A stretch of 64,000 nt of DNA from Nocardioides caldifontis (lineage in GTDB: Bacteria > Actinomycetota > Actinomycetes > Propionibacteriales > Nocardioidaceae). Location: contig NZ_ML701735.1 of assembly GCF_008087345.1 (NCBI RefSeq), positions 62,001 through 126,000 on the forward strand, read 5' to 3'. Every line of letters begins with the position of its first letter. Position 1 is the first letter of the stretch. The notes beneath the pieces are model-generated. The model was not told the DNA's origin. It did no database searches and saw only the letters and a list, made by a program, of their open reading frames with translations. The translations under genes and the position numbers were made by a program. Shown in pieces: positions 16,795 to 25,047 of the stretch.

Positions 16795-19368
16795 TCAGGC
16801 CGTGCGACGGGTCAGCCTCAGCCGTGTGGGGGTCACCAACCAGCCGACGAGCGGGGCCGAGACGAGCACCGCGGCGACGGTGCCGGCCGAGGCGAGCCAC
16901 GGCACATCGATCCCCGGCACCCCGTCGAGCTGGCTGAAGGCAACCCCGGCCGGCAGCCCGACCACGACGCCGAGCGCCACCCCCACCCCACCGAGGAAGA
17001 GCCCGTGCACCGCCCCGAACCCGCGGCGGCGCCAAGGGCCGGCGCCGACGGCCGAGAGGGTCGCCACCTCGTCCCGGCTCTCCGCCGCGGCCAGCCCCAC
17101 CGCCACCCCGACGACCAGCAGGCAGAGCAGGGCGGCCACGCCCAACCCGGCGTACTGGAGCTGCGCGGCCTGCGCCCGTGCCGGGTCGTCGGACCAGGCC
17201 TCGATGCCGTGCACCGCCAACCGGTCGAGGTCGTCCTGGGTGACGGGCCGCTCCGTCCGGGCGACGGTCGTGACGTACCCGACCTTCGCCCCCAGCCCGG
17301 CGACCACCTCACCGGAGACGAAGACCCGACCGACGGCGTCGAGCAGCCCGCGCGCCTCCGGCGCGACCGGGCCGGTCTCCGACGGCAGCTCGACCCGCCG
17401 ACGCCCCTCGGGCGTCCGGACGACGAGCGTGGCCCGGGACTCGGCGCGGCCCCCGAACCGGACCACGGAACCGTCGCGGAAGGCCGCCACGAGCGCGTCC
17501 TCGTCGGCACCGCCACCGGCGAGGCTCCGGATCGTCGCCTCGTCGGCCGTGTGCACCCCCAGACCGGGTCCGGCGAGCCCGACCGACCGTCCGCGGTGGC
17601 CGACCAGCGCACGCGACGTGAGCACCTCCGCCGGCCCGACCACCTCGTGCACGGTGCGCTCGAGGCGTTCCGTGGGGTCGCCCATCCGCTCGGCGCCCCA
17701 GTCGAAGGCGAGCTCGAGCGCACGCGGCGGCAGGTAGCCGTCCGCCGACCGCGCCGTGGCGGCGAACGCGAAGCCCGCCAGGACCGCGCCGGCCACCGTG
17801 ACCGTCAGCGCCACCACCGCCGCCGCGGAGCGGAACCGGTGGCGGGCCGCGTCGCGGAAGGCGTAGCGCCCGCTCAGCGGCAGGGCACGGCCGAGCGCCG
17901 CGGCCCGGCGCACGAGGTACGGCGTCGCCCAGGCCGTGCCGGCGACGAGCAGCACCAGCCCCACCGCCGCCACGAACGGCGCCGCGCTGATCTCCCGCCC
18001 ACCGGGGCCGAAGGTGCGCGCGGTCGCCCAGCCGCCGACGGCAAGGGTGACCAGCCCGGCACCGGCGAGGGCGAACGCCCCGCGGTGCGCCCGGGCCTCG
18101 CCGGCCCGCACCGGGAACCGCCCGGACAGCGCGGCGACCGGCGTCAGCCGCGAGATGTTCAGCGCCGGCAGCAGGGCCGCGACCACCGACGTCAGCGACC
18201 CGAGGACCAGGATCACCGGGAGCGCCAGCCAGTCGATCTCGTGGCGCCACAGGGCCACGCCGAAGACCGGCTCCCACCAGGGGGCGAGCGCCCGGAACGC
18301 GGCCACGCCGCCGAGCACCCCGACCACCGACGAGCCGACGCCGAGCACGAGCCCCTGCGCCAGCAGCACCCGCCGTACGTCGGACGCGGCGCCTCCGTTC
18401 GCGGACAGCAACCCGAGGTCGCGCACCTGGCGACGGGCGGCGACGGCGAAGGCGGCACCGACCAGGAGGACCACCTCGAGGGTGCCGACGAGGACCACGA
18501 GCGCCCCGGTGACGAGCGGCTCGACGTCGACGTCCTGACCGGAGGACCACAGCCCCCACCGCTCCGGGTGGACGACGGCGTCGCGGGGACGGAGGGCGAT
18601 GCCGGCGGCCGCGGCGTCCCGCACCAGCTGCCGGAGCTCGGCACGGGTCACCTCCTCCGGCAGGTCGACCAGGTGGCTCACCGTCGGGGGGCCGCCCTCG
18701 AGCAGCACGCTCCCCTCGGCGACCACGAGCGTCGTCGCCTGGGCGGTGTAGCGCTCGCCGAGGTCGACCACGCCGACGACGGAGACGGTCGAGCCGTCGC
18801 CGAGCTCGAGCCGCGCGTCGTCGACCGGGCGTCCGTCGCGGACGAGCCCGAGCTCCTCACCCACCGGCCGGGTGACCGCAACCTCCTCCGGCTCGACGGG
18901 CAGCCGTCCGGCCTGCAGCTCGAGCTCTCCCTCCACCATCGGCGAGTCGGGGACCACCACCGCCTGGCCGGTGCCGCCGGTGGCGAGCGCGACCGGCCGC
19001 CACTCGGGCTGCGGGACCACGACGGACCCCACCGGCAGCACCGCACGGACGTCGACGTCGCGCACGTCGCGCCGCACCGGCACGCGCTCGCCGTCACGTT
19101 CCTCGTACGCCGCGGGGCGGATCCACTGGTCGACGGCGCCCTTGGGGCGGATGGCCGAAAAGGGGGTCACCTCGAGGGTGGCGTCGGCCAGCCCCATCTC
19201 CGAGCGGGCCTGCTGCTCGAGGTCCCACCGGGAGTTGTACGACGCGAGCGCGCTCACCGTCGCGACCAGCACGGGGAGCGCGACGAGGAGGCAGGTGAGC
19301 ACCGCACGCACCTTGTGGCGGCGCAGGTCGCGCCGCGCCATCCGGAGCGCCGGCAGCCAGCGGCTCAC
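16795..19368 (-). CDS. ABC transporter permease, FtsX/MacB-like
   Basis: An 857-residue membrane protein with about ten hydrophobic segments and two large extracytoplasmic regions, arranged as two FtsX-type permease halves in one chain. N-terminus WLPALRMARRDLRRHKVRAVLT is the usual cytoplasmic lead-in to the first membrane helix. Its start overlaps the ATPase stop by 4 bases, so the two form one transporter; MacB/Lol-type relatives extrude peptides, lipoproteins or antibiotics. Substrate is unknown. It is the last gene of the PadR-ATPase-permease operon. Confidence 0.88.
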   Translation of the reverse strand: MSRWLPALRMARRDLRRHKVRAVLTCLLVALPVLVATVSALASYNSRWDLEQQARSEMGLADATLEVTPFSAIRPKGAVDQWIRPAAYEERDGERVPVRRDVRDVDVRAVLPVGSVVVPQPEWRPVALATGGTGQAVVVPDSPMVEGELELQAGRLPVEPEEVAVTRPVGEELGLVRDGRPVDDARLELGDGSTVSVVGVVDLGERYTAQATTLVVAEGSVLLEGGPPTVSHLVDLPEEVTRAELRQLVRDAAAAGIALRPRDAVVHPERWGLWSSGQDVDVEPLVTGALVVLVGTLEVVLLVGAAFAVAARRQVRDLGLLSANGGAASDVRRVLLAQGLVLGVGSSVVGVLGGVAAFRALAPWWEPVFGVALWRHEIDWLALPVILVLGSLTSVVAALLPALNISRLTPVAALSGRFPVRAGEARAHRGAFALAGAGLVTLAVGGWATARTFGPGGREISAAPFVAAVGLVLLVAGTAWATPYLVRRAAALGRALPLSGRYAFRDAARHRFRSAAAVVALTVTVAGAVLAGFAFAATARSADGYLPPRALELAFDWGAERMGDPTERLERTVHEVVGPAEVLTSRALVGHRGRSVGLAGPGLGVHTADEATIRSLAGGGADEDALVAAFRDGSVVRFGGRAESRATLVVRTPEGRRRVELPSETGPVAPEARGLLDAVGRVFVSGEVVAGLGAKVGYVTTVARTERPVTQDDLDRLAVHGIEAWSDDPARAQAAQLQYAGLGVAALLCLLVVGVAVGLAAAESRDEVATLSAVGAGPWRRRGFGAVHGLFLGGVGVALGVVVGLPAGVAFSQLDGVPGIDVPWLASAGTVAAVLVSAPLVGWLVTPTRLRLTRRTA

Positions 19369-20096
19369 GGCCGGCCCGCCAGGAACGCGGCGGGGGTGAC
19401 GGCGGAGCCGGCCTCGTCGACCACGGCGCCGTCGCGGAGGAAGACGACCCGGTCGGCCCAGCCGGCGTGGCGCGCTTCATGGGTCACCAGCAGGGCCGAG
19501 GCCCCGAGGTCGCACCGGGCGCGCAGCAGCGCGAGCACCTGCTCGCCGGTCTGCGAGTCGAGGGCCCCGGTGGGCTCGTCGGCGAGGATCAGCCCCCGGT
19601 CCCCCACGACGGCACGGGCGATCGCGACGCGCTGCTGCTGCCCGCCGGAGAGATCGTCGGGGAACCGGTCGTCGAGCCCCTCGAGCCCGACCTCCGCCAG
19701 GGCTGCCCGTGCCTGGGCCAGCGCCTCACGGGTGCGCACCCGGTCGAGCTCCAAGGGCAGTGCGATGTTCTCGACCGCGGTGAGGCTGGGGATCAGGTTG
19801 TAGTCCTGGAAGACGTAGCCCACCTTGCGGCGCCGGAGCGCGGCGAGCGCCCCCTTGGACAGCGACCCGAGCTCCTCGCCGGCCACCCGCACCTTGCCTG
19901 CCGTGGCCTGGTCGAGCCCGCCGGCGAGGTTGAGCAGGGTCGACTTCCCCGAGCCGGAGGGGCCCATCACGGCCACGAGCTCGCCGGGCAGGACGGTGAG
20001 GTGGAGCCCGCGCAGGGCGTGCACCGCGGCGTCGCCGCGGCCGTGGATCCGGCTGACGTCGACCATCTCGAGGGCCGGGGTGGTCTCGGTGCTCAT
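19365..20096 (-). CDS. ABC transporter ATP-binding protein (MacB/LolD type)
   Basis: A 243-residue ATPase paired with the following permease. Walker [20 protein letters not shown] is near residue 46, Q-loop FQDYNLIPSLTAVENIALP, signature [14 protein letters not shown], Walker B LILADEPTGALDSQTG and switch His in LVTHEARH. The NIALPLEL and DEPTGALDSQTG segments are typical of the MacB/LolD/FtsE class. Start ATG 20096 has AGGAG upstream and overlaps the PadR stop by 4 bases; the open frame continues upstream through the PadR gene but that is a shadow. Confidence 0.93.
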   Translation of the reverse strand: MSTETTPALEMVDVSRIHGRGDAAVHALRGLHLTVLPGELVAVMGPSGSGKSTLLNLAGGLDQATAGKVRVAGEELGSLSKGALAALRRRKVGYVFQDYNLIPSLTAVENIALPLELDRVRTREALAQARAALAEVGLEGLDDRFPDDLSGGQQQRVAIARAVVGDRGLILADEPTGALDSQTGEQVLALLRARCDLGASALLVTHEARHAGWADRVVFLRDGAVVDEAGSAVTPAAFLAGRP

Positions 20097-20611
20097 CGGG
20101 GGGCTCCTGTTCGGGTGAGGACGGTCTCGCAGTGGTCGAGCCAGCGGAGCTCGGCCTCGAGCTGGAACCGCATCGCGTCGAGGACCAGCGACCAGGACAG
20201 CGACGGGTCGCCGCTCCGCTTGAGCCTGGTGAGGTCTTGCATCGAGGTCATCGTCGAGGCCCGCTGCCGCTGGACGACCGATGCGACGTCCACCCCCGGC
20301 ACCGTGACGGCCAGCGCGAGCTTGATCGCCAGCTCGTCGCGGGGCCGGTCGGTGGCCTCGACGGGCGTCCCGAACCACTCCCGCAGCTCGGCGCGGCCGG
20401 CGTCGGTGATCGCGTAGCGCACCTTGCCGTCGTCGTCCTGCTCGCCGGCGGCGACGAGGCCGTCGCGCTCCAACCGCGCGAGCGTCGTGTAGACCTGCCC
20501 GACGTTGAGGGGCCAGGTCGAGCCGGTGGCGGTGTCGAACTCGGTGCGCAGCTGGTAGCCGTACATCGGCTCGCGCTCGAGGAGGGCGAGGAGCCCGTGG
20601 CGGATGGACAT
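20093..20611 (-). CDS. PadR family transcriptional regulator
   Basis: A 172-residue winged-helix repressor that probably controls its own ABC transporter operon. The N-terminus MSIRHGLLALLEREPMYGYQL and VYTTLARLERDGLV are the PadR hallmarks; the C-terminal half (MTSMQDLTRLKRSGDPSL and following) would be the helical dimerisation part. ATG 20611 is chosen over an ATG five codons upstream because TTGGTA-N17-CATACT ends 6 bases before it, giving a leaderless promoter. Two short dyads overlap that promoter. It overlaps the ATPase gene by 4 bases. Confidence 0.9.
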   Translation of the reverse strand: MSIRHGLLALLEREPMYGYQLRTEFDTATGSTWPLNVGQVYTTLARLERDGLVAAGEQDDDGKVRYAITDAGRAELREWFGTPVEATDRPRDELAIKLALAVTVPGVDVASVVQRQRASTMTSMQDLTRLKRSGDPSLSWSLVLDAMRFQLEAELRWLDHCETVLTRTGAPR

Positions 20612-20618
20612 GTACTGA

Positions 20619-20652
20619 GTATGCATACGGAGTAGCTACATACCAAGTATGT
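20619..20652 (-). promoter_or_regulatory. PadR operon promoter with two dyads
   Basis: On the minus strand TTGGTA and CATACT are 17 bases apart, with the PadR ATG 6 bases after the second. A 15-base dyad ACATAC-TTG-GTATGT (20638-20652) covers the -35 box and a perfect 10-base palindrome GTATGCATAC (20619-20628) covers the -10 box. This is what an autoregulated PadR promoter would look like. The divergent PhoX gene starts 58 bases further on and could share the control. Confidence 0.6.
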
Positions 20653-20709
20653 GGCGCACGGCGCGCCGACGTCTTACCTTCGAGGTCCCCGATGCACCAG
20701 GAGGACGCC

Positions 20710-22176
20710 GTGAGGCTCGACCGACGCACGATGCTCAGGACCAGCGGGGCCGGCGCTCTTGTCGGAGGCCCGTTCGCCGGGTTCGCCGCGATGCCGGCCG
20801 CCGCCGCCCGACCCGGAGGGACCTGGGCGCCCGAGCTCGTGCCGACCCGGGACCGGCGCGACGGCAAGGTGCGGCTCCACCTGCCGCCGGGGTTCTCCTA
20901 CCGGTCCTTCCACGACACCGAGGAGCCGGTCGTCCTCGACGACGGCACCGTGCTCCCCGGTCGCCACGACGGCATGGGGGCGTTCCCCGGCCGCAAGGGC
21001 ACCACGGTGCTCGTCCGCAACCACGAGATCCCCGTGGCGGACGCGACGGAGCCGTTCGGCCCGGCGCGTTCGTACGACGAGGGGACCGCGGGCGGCGGGA
21101 CGACCACGGTCCGGGTGACCGGCGACGGCCGCGTGCTCTCCTCGTTCACCAGTCTCAGCGGCACGATCATGAACTGCTCCGGCGGGATCATGCCGTGGGG
21201 CAGCTGGGTCACCTGCGAGGAGACCGTCAACGGCCCCGACGTGGGGCCGGACTTCACCGGCACCCCGAACACCGGGCTGCAGAAGCCGCACGGTTACGTC
21301 TTCGAGGTGCCCGCCGGCGGCCGGTCGAAGGCACGCCCGGTCCGTGGCGCCGGCCGGTTCGCCCACGAGGCGGTGTCCTTCGACCCGAAGCGCGGCTCGC
21401 TCTACCTCACCGAGGACAACTTCGGCTTCGCTTCCGGGTTCTACCGCTACACCCCGAGGCGCAACCCGATGAAGTGCGGCTACCTCGACGACGAGGGCGT
21501 GCTCGAGATGCTCGCGGTCAAGGGCCGCCCGAACCTCCACCTCGAGGGCCACCAGCGGCGCGGGGCGACGTACGACGTGCGGTGGGTGCGCATCGACGAG
21601 CCCGACTTCCTCTTCGACCACGTCCCCGGTCAGCCGGCACCCACCACCAACGACGAGGCGCTCGTCTTCGTGGGCGACCAGGGGCGGGCCAAGGGGGCGG
21701 CGTCGTTCTCCCGGCTCGAGGGGCAGGTCTACGACCGCGGCGTCGTCTACTTCACCTCCACCGAGGGCGGCGGCGCGCCGGAGCCCGGGACCGCGAACCC
21801 GGAGGGGTACGGCAACGGCTTCGGCCAGGTGTGGGGCTACGACACCCGGCGGCAGACGCTCACCTGCGTCTTCCAGTCCCCCGACCAGAGCGTGCTGGAC
21901 TTCCCCGACAACGTGACCACCTCGCGGCGGGGGACGCTGGTGGTCTGCGAGGACAGCAGCGGCGACAACTACCTCAGGGGACTGTCCCCCAAGGGGCGCC
22001 TCTGGGACATCGCGCTCAACCGGTTGACGAGCGGCACCACCGACGAGGACCGCTTCGCCGACGAGTTCGCGGGCTCGACGTTCAGCACCGACGGCCGGAC
22101 GCTGTTCGTCAACATCCAGGCCGCTGCCGGGATGACCTTCGCCATCTGGGGCCCCTGGGGGCGGATCGGCGTCTGA
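20710..22176 (+). CDS. PhoX-like (DUF839) secreted phosphatase
   Basis: A 488-residue protein exported by the Tat system, judging by LDRRTMLRTSGAGALVGG at the N-terminus. The mature part has DUF839/PhoX features: FSYRSFHDTEEPV, TTVLVRNHEIP, GGIMPWGSWVTCEETVNGP, a FAHEAVSFDP segment and TEDN, and a late CEDSSGDNY. Known PhoX enzymes are Ca2+/Fe3+-dependent alkaline phosphatases, and the conserved Glu/Asp/Cys set is visible. GTG 20710 is chosen because AGGAGGA lies 5 bases upstream; an ATG six codons earlier lacks this. It is transcribed away from the PadR operon. Confidence 0.85.
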   Translation: MRLDRRTMLRTSGAGALVGGPFAGFAAMPAAAARPGGTWAPELVPTRDRRDGKVRLHLPPGFSYRSFHDTEEPVVLDDGTVLPGRHDGMGAFPGRKGTTVLVRNHEIPVADATEPFGPARSYDEGTAGGGTTTVRVTGDGRVLSSFTSLSGTIMNCSGGIMPWGSWVTCEETVNGPDVGPDFTGTPNTGLQKPHGYVFEVPAGGRSKARPVRGAGRFAHEAVSFDPKRGSLYLTEDNFGFASGFYRYTPRRNPMKCGYLDDEGVLEMLAVKGRPNLHLEGHQRRGATYDVRWVRIDEPDFLFDHVPGQPAPTTNDEALVFVGDQGRAKGAASFSRLEGQVYDRGVVYFTSTEGGGAPEPGTANPEGYGNGFGQVWGYDTRRQTLTCVFQSPDQSVLDFPDNVTTSRRGTLVVCEDSSGDNYLRGLSPKGRLWDIALNRLTSGTTDEDRFADEFAGSTFSTDGRTLFVNIQAAAGMTFAIWGPWGRIGV

Positions 22177-22189
22177 CCGGCGTCATGAT

Positions 22190-22801
22190 GTGCGGATGCC
22201 GAGGACACTCGACGACGTCGCCTGGCCGCTCCGCACCGAGCGGCTGGCGATCAGGAGAGGCACCAAGGAGGACCTCGAGCCCACGTGGCGGTTCCGACGG
22301 CTCGAAGAGGTCGGCCACTGGGTGACCGGCTTCCCGCGGACGTTGGGCGAGTACCGGTCCCGGTTCGAGGAGCCGGCACGGCTCGACTCCCTGCTCGTCG
22401 TCGAGCACGGGGGCGAGGTCGTCGGCGACCTCATGGTCCGCATCGAGGACGCGTGGTCGCAGTCGGAGGTCACCGACCTGGCGCGGGGCGTGCAGGCAGA
22501 GCTGGGCTGGACCCTGGACCCCGCCCACGGCGGCAAGGGCTTCGCCACCGAGGCGGTACGCGCGGCGATCGGGCTCTGTTTCGAGGAGCTCGGACTTCGC
22601 CGGGTCGTGGCGATCTGCTTCGCCGACAACACCGCGTCGTGGCGGCTGATGGAGCGGGTCGGGATGCGTCGCGAGGGCTACACCGTCAAGGACGCGCTGC
22701 ACCGGGACGGCCGATGGCTCGACGGGCTCAACTACGCGATGCTCCGCGAGGAGTGGCCGGCCGCCCGGGACAGGGGTGTGGCCTCCGGGCTCGGCGGGTA
22801 G
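22190..22801 (+). CDS. GNAT family N-acetyltransferase (RimJ/RimL type)
   Basis: A protein of about 203 residues. The acetyl-CoA site is in the segment LGWTLDPAHGGKGFATEAVRA, where the usual R/Q-G-x-G/A appears as GGKGFA. FADNTASWRLMERVGMRREG and YAMLREEW complete the RimJ/RimL pattern. Such enzymes acetylate N-terminal amines of proteins, antibiotics or small molecules; the substrate here is unknown. GTG 22190 and ATG 22196 are both possible starts and neither has a clear ribosome site. The MFS gene follows 6 bases after its stop. Confidence 0.85.
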   Translation: MRMPRTLDDVAWPLRTERLAIRRGTKEDLEPTWRFRRLEEVGHWVTGFPRTLGEYRSRFEEPARLDSLLVVEHGGEVVGDLMVRIEDAWSQSEVTDLARGVQAELGWTLDPAHGGKGFATEAVRAAIGLCFEELGLRRVVAICFADNTASWRLMERVGMRREGYTVKDALHRDGRWLDGLNYAMLREEWPAARDRGVASGLGG

Positions 22802-22807
22802 ACCGGC

Positions 22808-24280
22808 GTGGTGGTCGACACCGCCCCCGCCTCCTCCTCCCCTGCCGTCGAGCACCCGTGGCGGGCGCTGACCGTCACCCTCCTGGTCGGCTTCATGAGC
22901 CTGCTCGACGTCACGATCGTCAACGTCGCGGTGCCGTCGATCGAGAAGGGGCTGGGCGCGTCCCCGGAGACGGTGCAGTGGGTGGTCTCGGGCTACGCGC
23001 TGACCTTCGGGCTCACTCTGGTCGCGGGCGGCAGGCTCGGGGACGTCGTCGGACGCCGTCGGATGTTCCTCATCGGGCTGGCCGGCTTCACCCTCACCAG
23101 TGCGCTGGCCGGCGCGGCCTGGGACGGTCCGTCGATCGTGGTCGCCCGGCTGCTGCAGGGCGCCTGCGCCGGGCTGCTGACCCCGCAGAACACCGGGCTG
23201 ATCCAGCAGCTCTTCACCGGGGCGGACCGCGGTCGCGCCTTCGGCTACTTCGGTACGACGGTCGGCGTCTCGGCCGCGTCCGGCCCCCTGATCGGCGGGC
23301 TGCTGATCGAGGCGTTCGGCCCCGACGACGGGTGGCGCTGGGTGTTCCTCGTCAACGTGCCGATCGGGGTGGTGGGCATGGTGATGGCGACCCGGCTGCT
23401 CCCTCGACAGCGGCCGACGGGGGCGCGCAACGTCGCCCGCCAGGTCGACGTGCCCGGCGCCCTCCTGCTGGGAGCCGTGACCCTCTCGCTGCTCCTCCCC
23501 GTCGTCGAGACGCAGGCCTCCCCCGACCCGCGCTGGTGGCTGCTGCTGCTCCTGACCCCGGTCGCCACCTGGCTCTTCCTCCGGCGCGAGCGCCGGCTGC
23601 TGGCCCAGGACGGCGCGCCGCTGCTCGACGTCCGGCTCTTCACCGAGGTGCCCGGCTTCGCGAGCGGCATCGCCCTCGGCTCGGTCTACTTCTGCGGCTT
23701 CGCCGGCATCTGGCTGGTGCTGGCGCTCTTCTTCCAGGGCGAGCTCGGCTACTCCGCGCTCCAGTCAGGGCTCTCGGTGATGCCGTTCGCCATCGGGTCG
23801 GCCGCCACGTCGGTGGTCGCCGGGCGGCTCGTGGCGCGGCACGGCCGGCGGGTGACCGTGACCGGCCTGAGCCTCGTGGTCGTCGGGTTCGTCTCGCTCG
23901 CGGTGGTCCTGCCGCTCGTCTCGCCCGACCGGGTGGCGCTCTGGGCCGCCCTGCCGCTGCTGGTCGCCGGCATCGGGAGCGGCGCCACGATCTCGCCCAA
24001 CTTCACGTTGACCCTCGCCGAGGTGCCTCCGCGCATGGGCGGGGCGGCCGGCGGCGCGGTGCAGACCGGGCAGCGGATCGGCACCGCGGTCGGGGCGGCG
24101 CTCCTCGCTGCCGCCTACCGGGTCACGCTCGAGCGGTCCGGGGCCGAGACCGCCACCGCGGTCACCTTCACGACCTCGGCGGTCTTCGCCGTCGTGGCCC
24201 TGGTGATCGCGGTCCGGGAGCTGCGGCTGCACCCCTTCGGGAGCGAGTCGCTCGACCGGTCCCCAGCCGCGTCGGGCTGA
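22808..24280 (+). CDS. DHA2-family MFS drug/proton antiporter (EmrB/QacA type)
   Basis: A 490-residue inner-membrane exporter with about 14 predicted helices, the DHA2 number. Family signatures are LLDVTIVNVAVPSIEKGLG in helix 1, WVVSGYALTFG in helix 2, the motif A loop GGRLGDVVGRRRMF, and RLLQGACAGLLTPQN. It probably extrudes a drug or metabolite by proton exchange. It sits 6 bases behind the GNAT gene, so an acetylate-and-export pair is conceivable, but that is speculation. Start is GTG. Confidence 0.9.
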   Translation: MVVDTAPASSSPAVEHPWRALTVTLLVGFMSLLDVTIVNVAVPSIEKGLGASPETVQWVVSGYALTFGLTLVAGGRLGDVVGRRRMFLIGLAGFTLTSALAGAAWDGPSIVVARLLQGACAGLLTPQNTGLIQQLFTGADRGRAFGYFGTTVGVSAASGPLIGGLLIEAFGPDDGWRWVFLVNVPIGVVGMVMATRLLPRQRPTGARNVARQVDVPGALLLGAVTLSLLLPVVETQASPDPRWWLLLLLTPVATWLFLRRERRLLAQDGAPLLDVRLFTEVPGFASGIALGSVYFCGFAGIWLVLALFFQGELGYSALQSGLSVMPFAIGSAATSVVAGRLVARHGRRVTVTGLSLVVVGFVSLAVVLPLVSPDRVALWAALPLLVAGIGSGATISPNFTLTLAEVPPRMGGAAGGAVQTGQRIGTAVGAALLAAAYRVTLERSGAETATAVTFTTSAVFAVVALVIAVRELRLHPFGSESLDRSPAASG

Positions 24281-24286
24281 CCCCGG

Positions 24287-24480
24287 TCAGCGCCGTCCGG
24301 CGCGGAGCCGCTCCCGGTAGGCGCGCGTCTTCGCCTTGTTGCCGCAGCCGAGCTCGCACCAGTTTCTCGAACGGTTCCTCGAACGGTTCCGGGAGTGGTC
24401 GTAGTAGGCCCACGCGCAGTCGTCGGCCGCGCAGATCTTGAGCCGCTCCCCGTCCGGGGACGAGGACCGGCCCGTGTCGC
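24287..24480 (-). pseudogene. CGNR zinc-finger protein, C-terminal remnant
   Basis: On the minus strand the frame ending at the TGA at 24287 encodes LKICAADDCAWAYYDHSRN, then WCELGCGNKAKTRAYRER. This is the C-terminal CGNR zinc finger (CxxxxC...C...C) of a family of actinobacterial putative regulators. The normal N-terminal domain of about 130 residues is absent and I see no start codon in frame for at least 60 codons, so this is a decayed fragment. The SRNR segment is repeated because of an exact 12-base duplication at 24366-24389. Confidence 0.65.
24366..24389. repeat. 12-base tandem duplication in the CGNR remnant
   Basis: CTCGAACGGTTC occurs twice in direct succession. In the remnant's frame it adds an extra Arg-Ser-Arg-Asn block before the second Cys pair, where intact CGNR proteins have only one. 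Confidence 0.85.
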
Positions 24481-24654
24481 GCTGCGGCGGGCACCGGGAA
24501 GGACCCCCACGTGAGCTCCCTACCGCTCGCCATCGCCGTCGAACAGCTCTCCCGCACCCCCGAGGAGGTGCGTCGCCGTCACCGGCGCGGCAGGCGGACA
24601 GCCTCCGGCCGGCAGACCCGTTCCGTGCGACGTAGCACCTCGTAGCCTGGCCCG

Positions 24655-25020
24655 GTGGAGGTCCTGGTCGTCGACGCGGCGAACGTCGTGGGGAGCCGTC
24701 CCGACGGCTGGTGGCGCGACCGGGCGGGCGCCGCGTCCCGGCTGCACGCCCGGCTGGTCGCGGCAGCGCTCGACGCCGACGTCGTGCTCGTCGTCGAGGG
24801 CGCGGCGCGCCGCGGCCCCGGCGAGGGCAGCGAAGGACGGGTGACCACGGTCCACGCCGCCGGCTCGGGCGACGACGCCATCGTCGACGTCGTGCGGACC
24901 CTGTCCGCCGAAGGCGACCGGCCCGTCGTCGTCACCGCCGACCGGGGGCTGCGCGAGCGCGTGGCCGCGAGCGGCGCGGGCGTCCAGGGGCCGTCGTGGC
25001 TCCTGGACCGGCTGCCCTGA
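24655..25020 (+). CDS. NYN/PIN-like RNase-fold protein
   Basis: A 121-residue protein with the NYN (YacP-like PIN) fold. Acidic metal-binding candidates appear at the expected places: VVDAANVVGSRPDGWWRDR near the N-terminus, VVLVVEG, SGDDAIVD and VVVTADRGLRERV. NYN domains are single-strand-specific ribonucleases, often involved in RNA processing; the substrate here is unknown. The GTG start has no ribosome site but TAGCCT ends 6 bases before it, and TTCCGT lies 16 bases further upstream, suggesting a leaderless promoter. Confidence 0.8.
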   Translation: MEVLVVDAANVVGSRPDGWWRDRAGAASRLHARLVAAALDADVVLVVEGAARRGPGEGSEGRVTTVHAAGSGDDAIVDVVRTLSAEGDRPVVVTADRGLRERVAASGAGVQGPSWLLDRLP

Positions 25021-25047
25021 CGCGCCGGCCGACGAGCCGAGCAGCGC

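Noticed and set aside
24511-24645. A 44-codon plus-strand ORF starting GTG with GGAAGG upstream (MSSLPLAIAVEQLSRTPEEV).
   Set aside because: No family recognised. It runs antisense to the frame of the CGNR remnant region and into the NYN promoter; support is too thin to call a gene.
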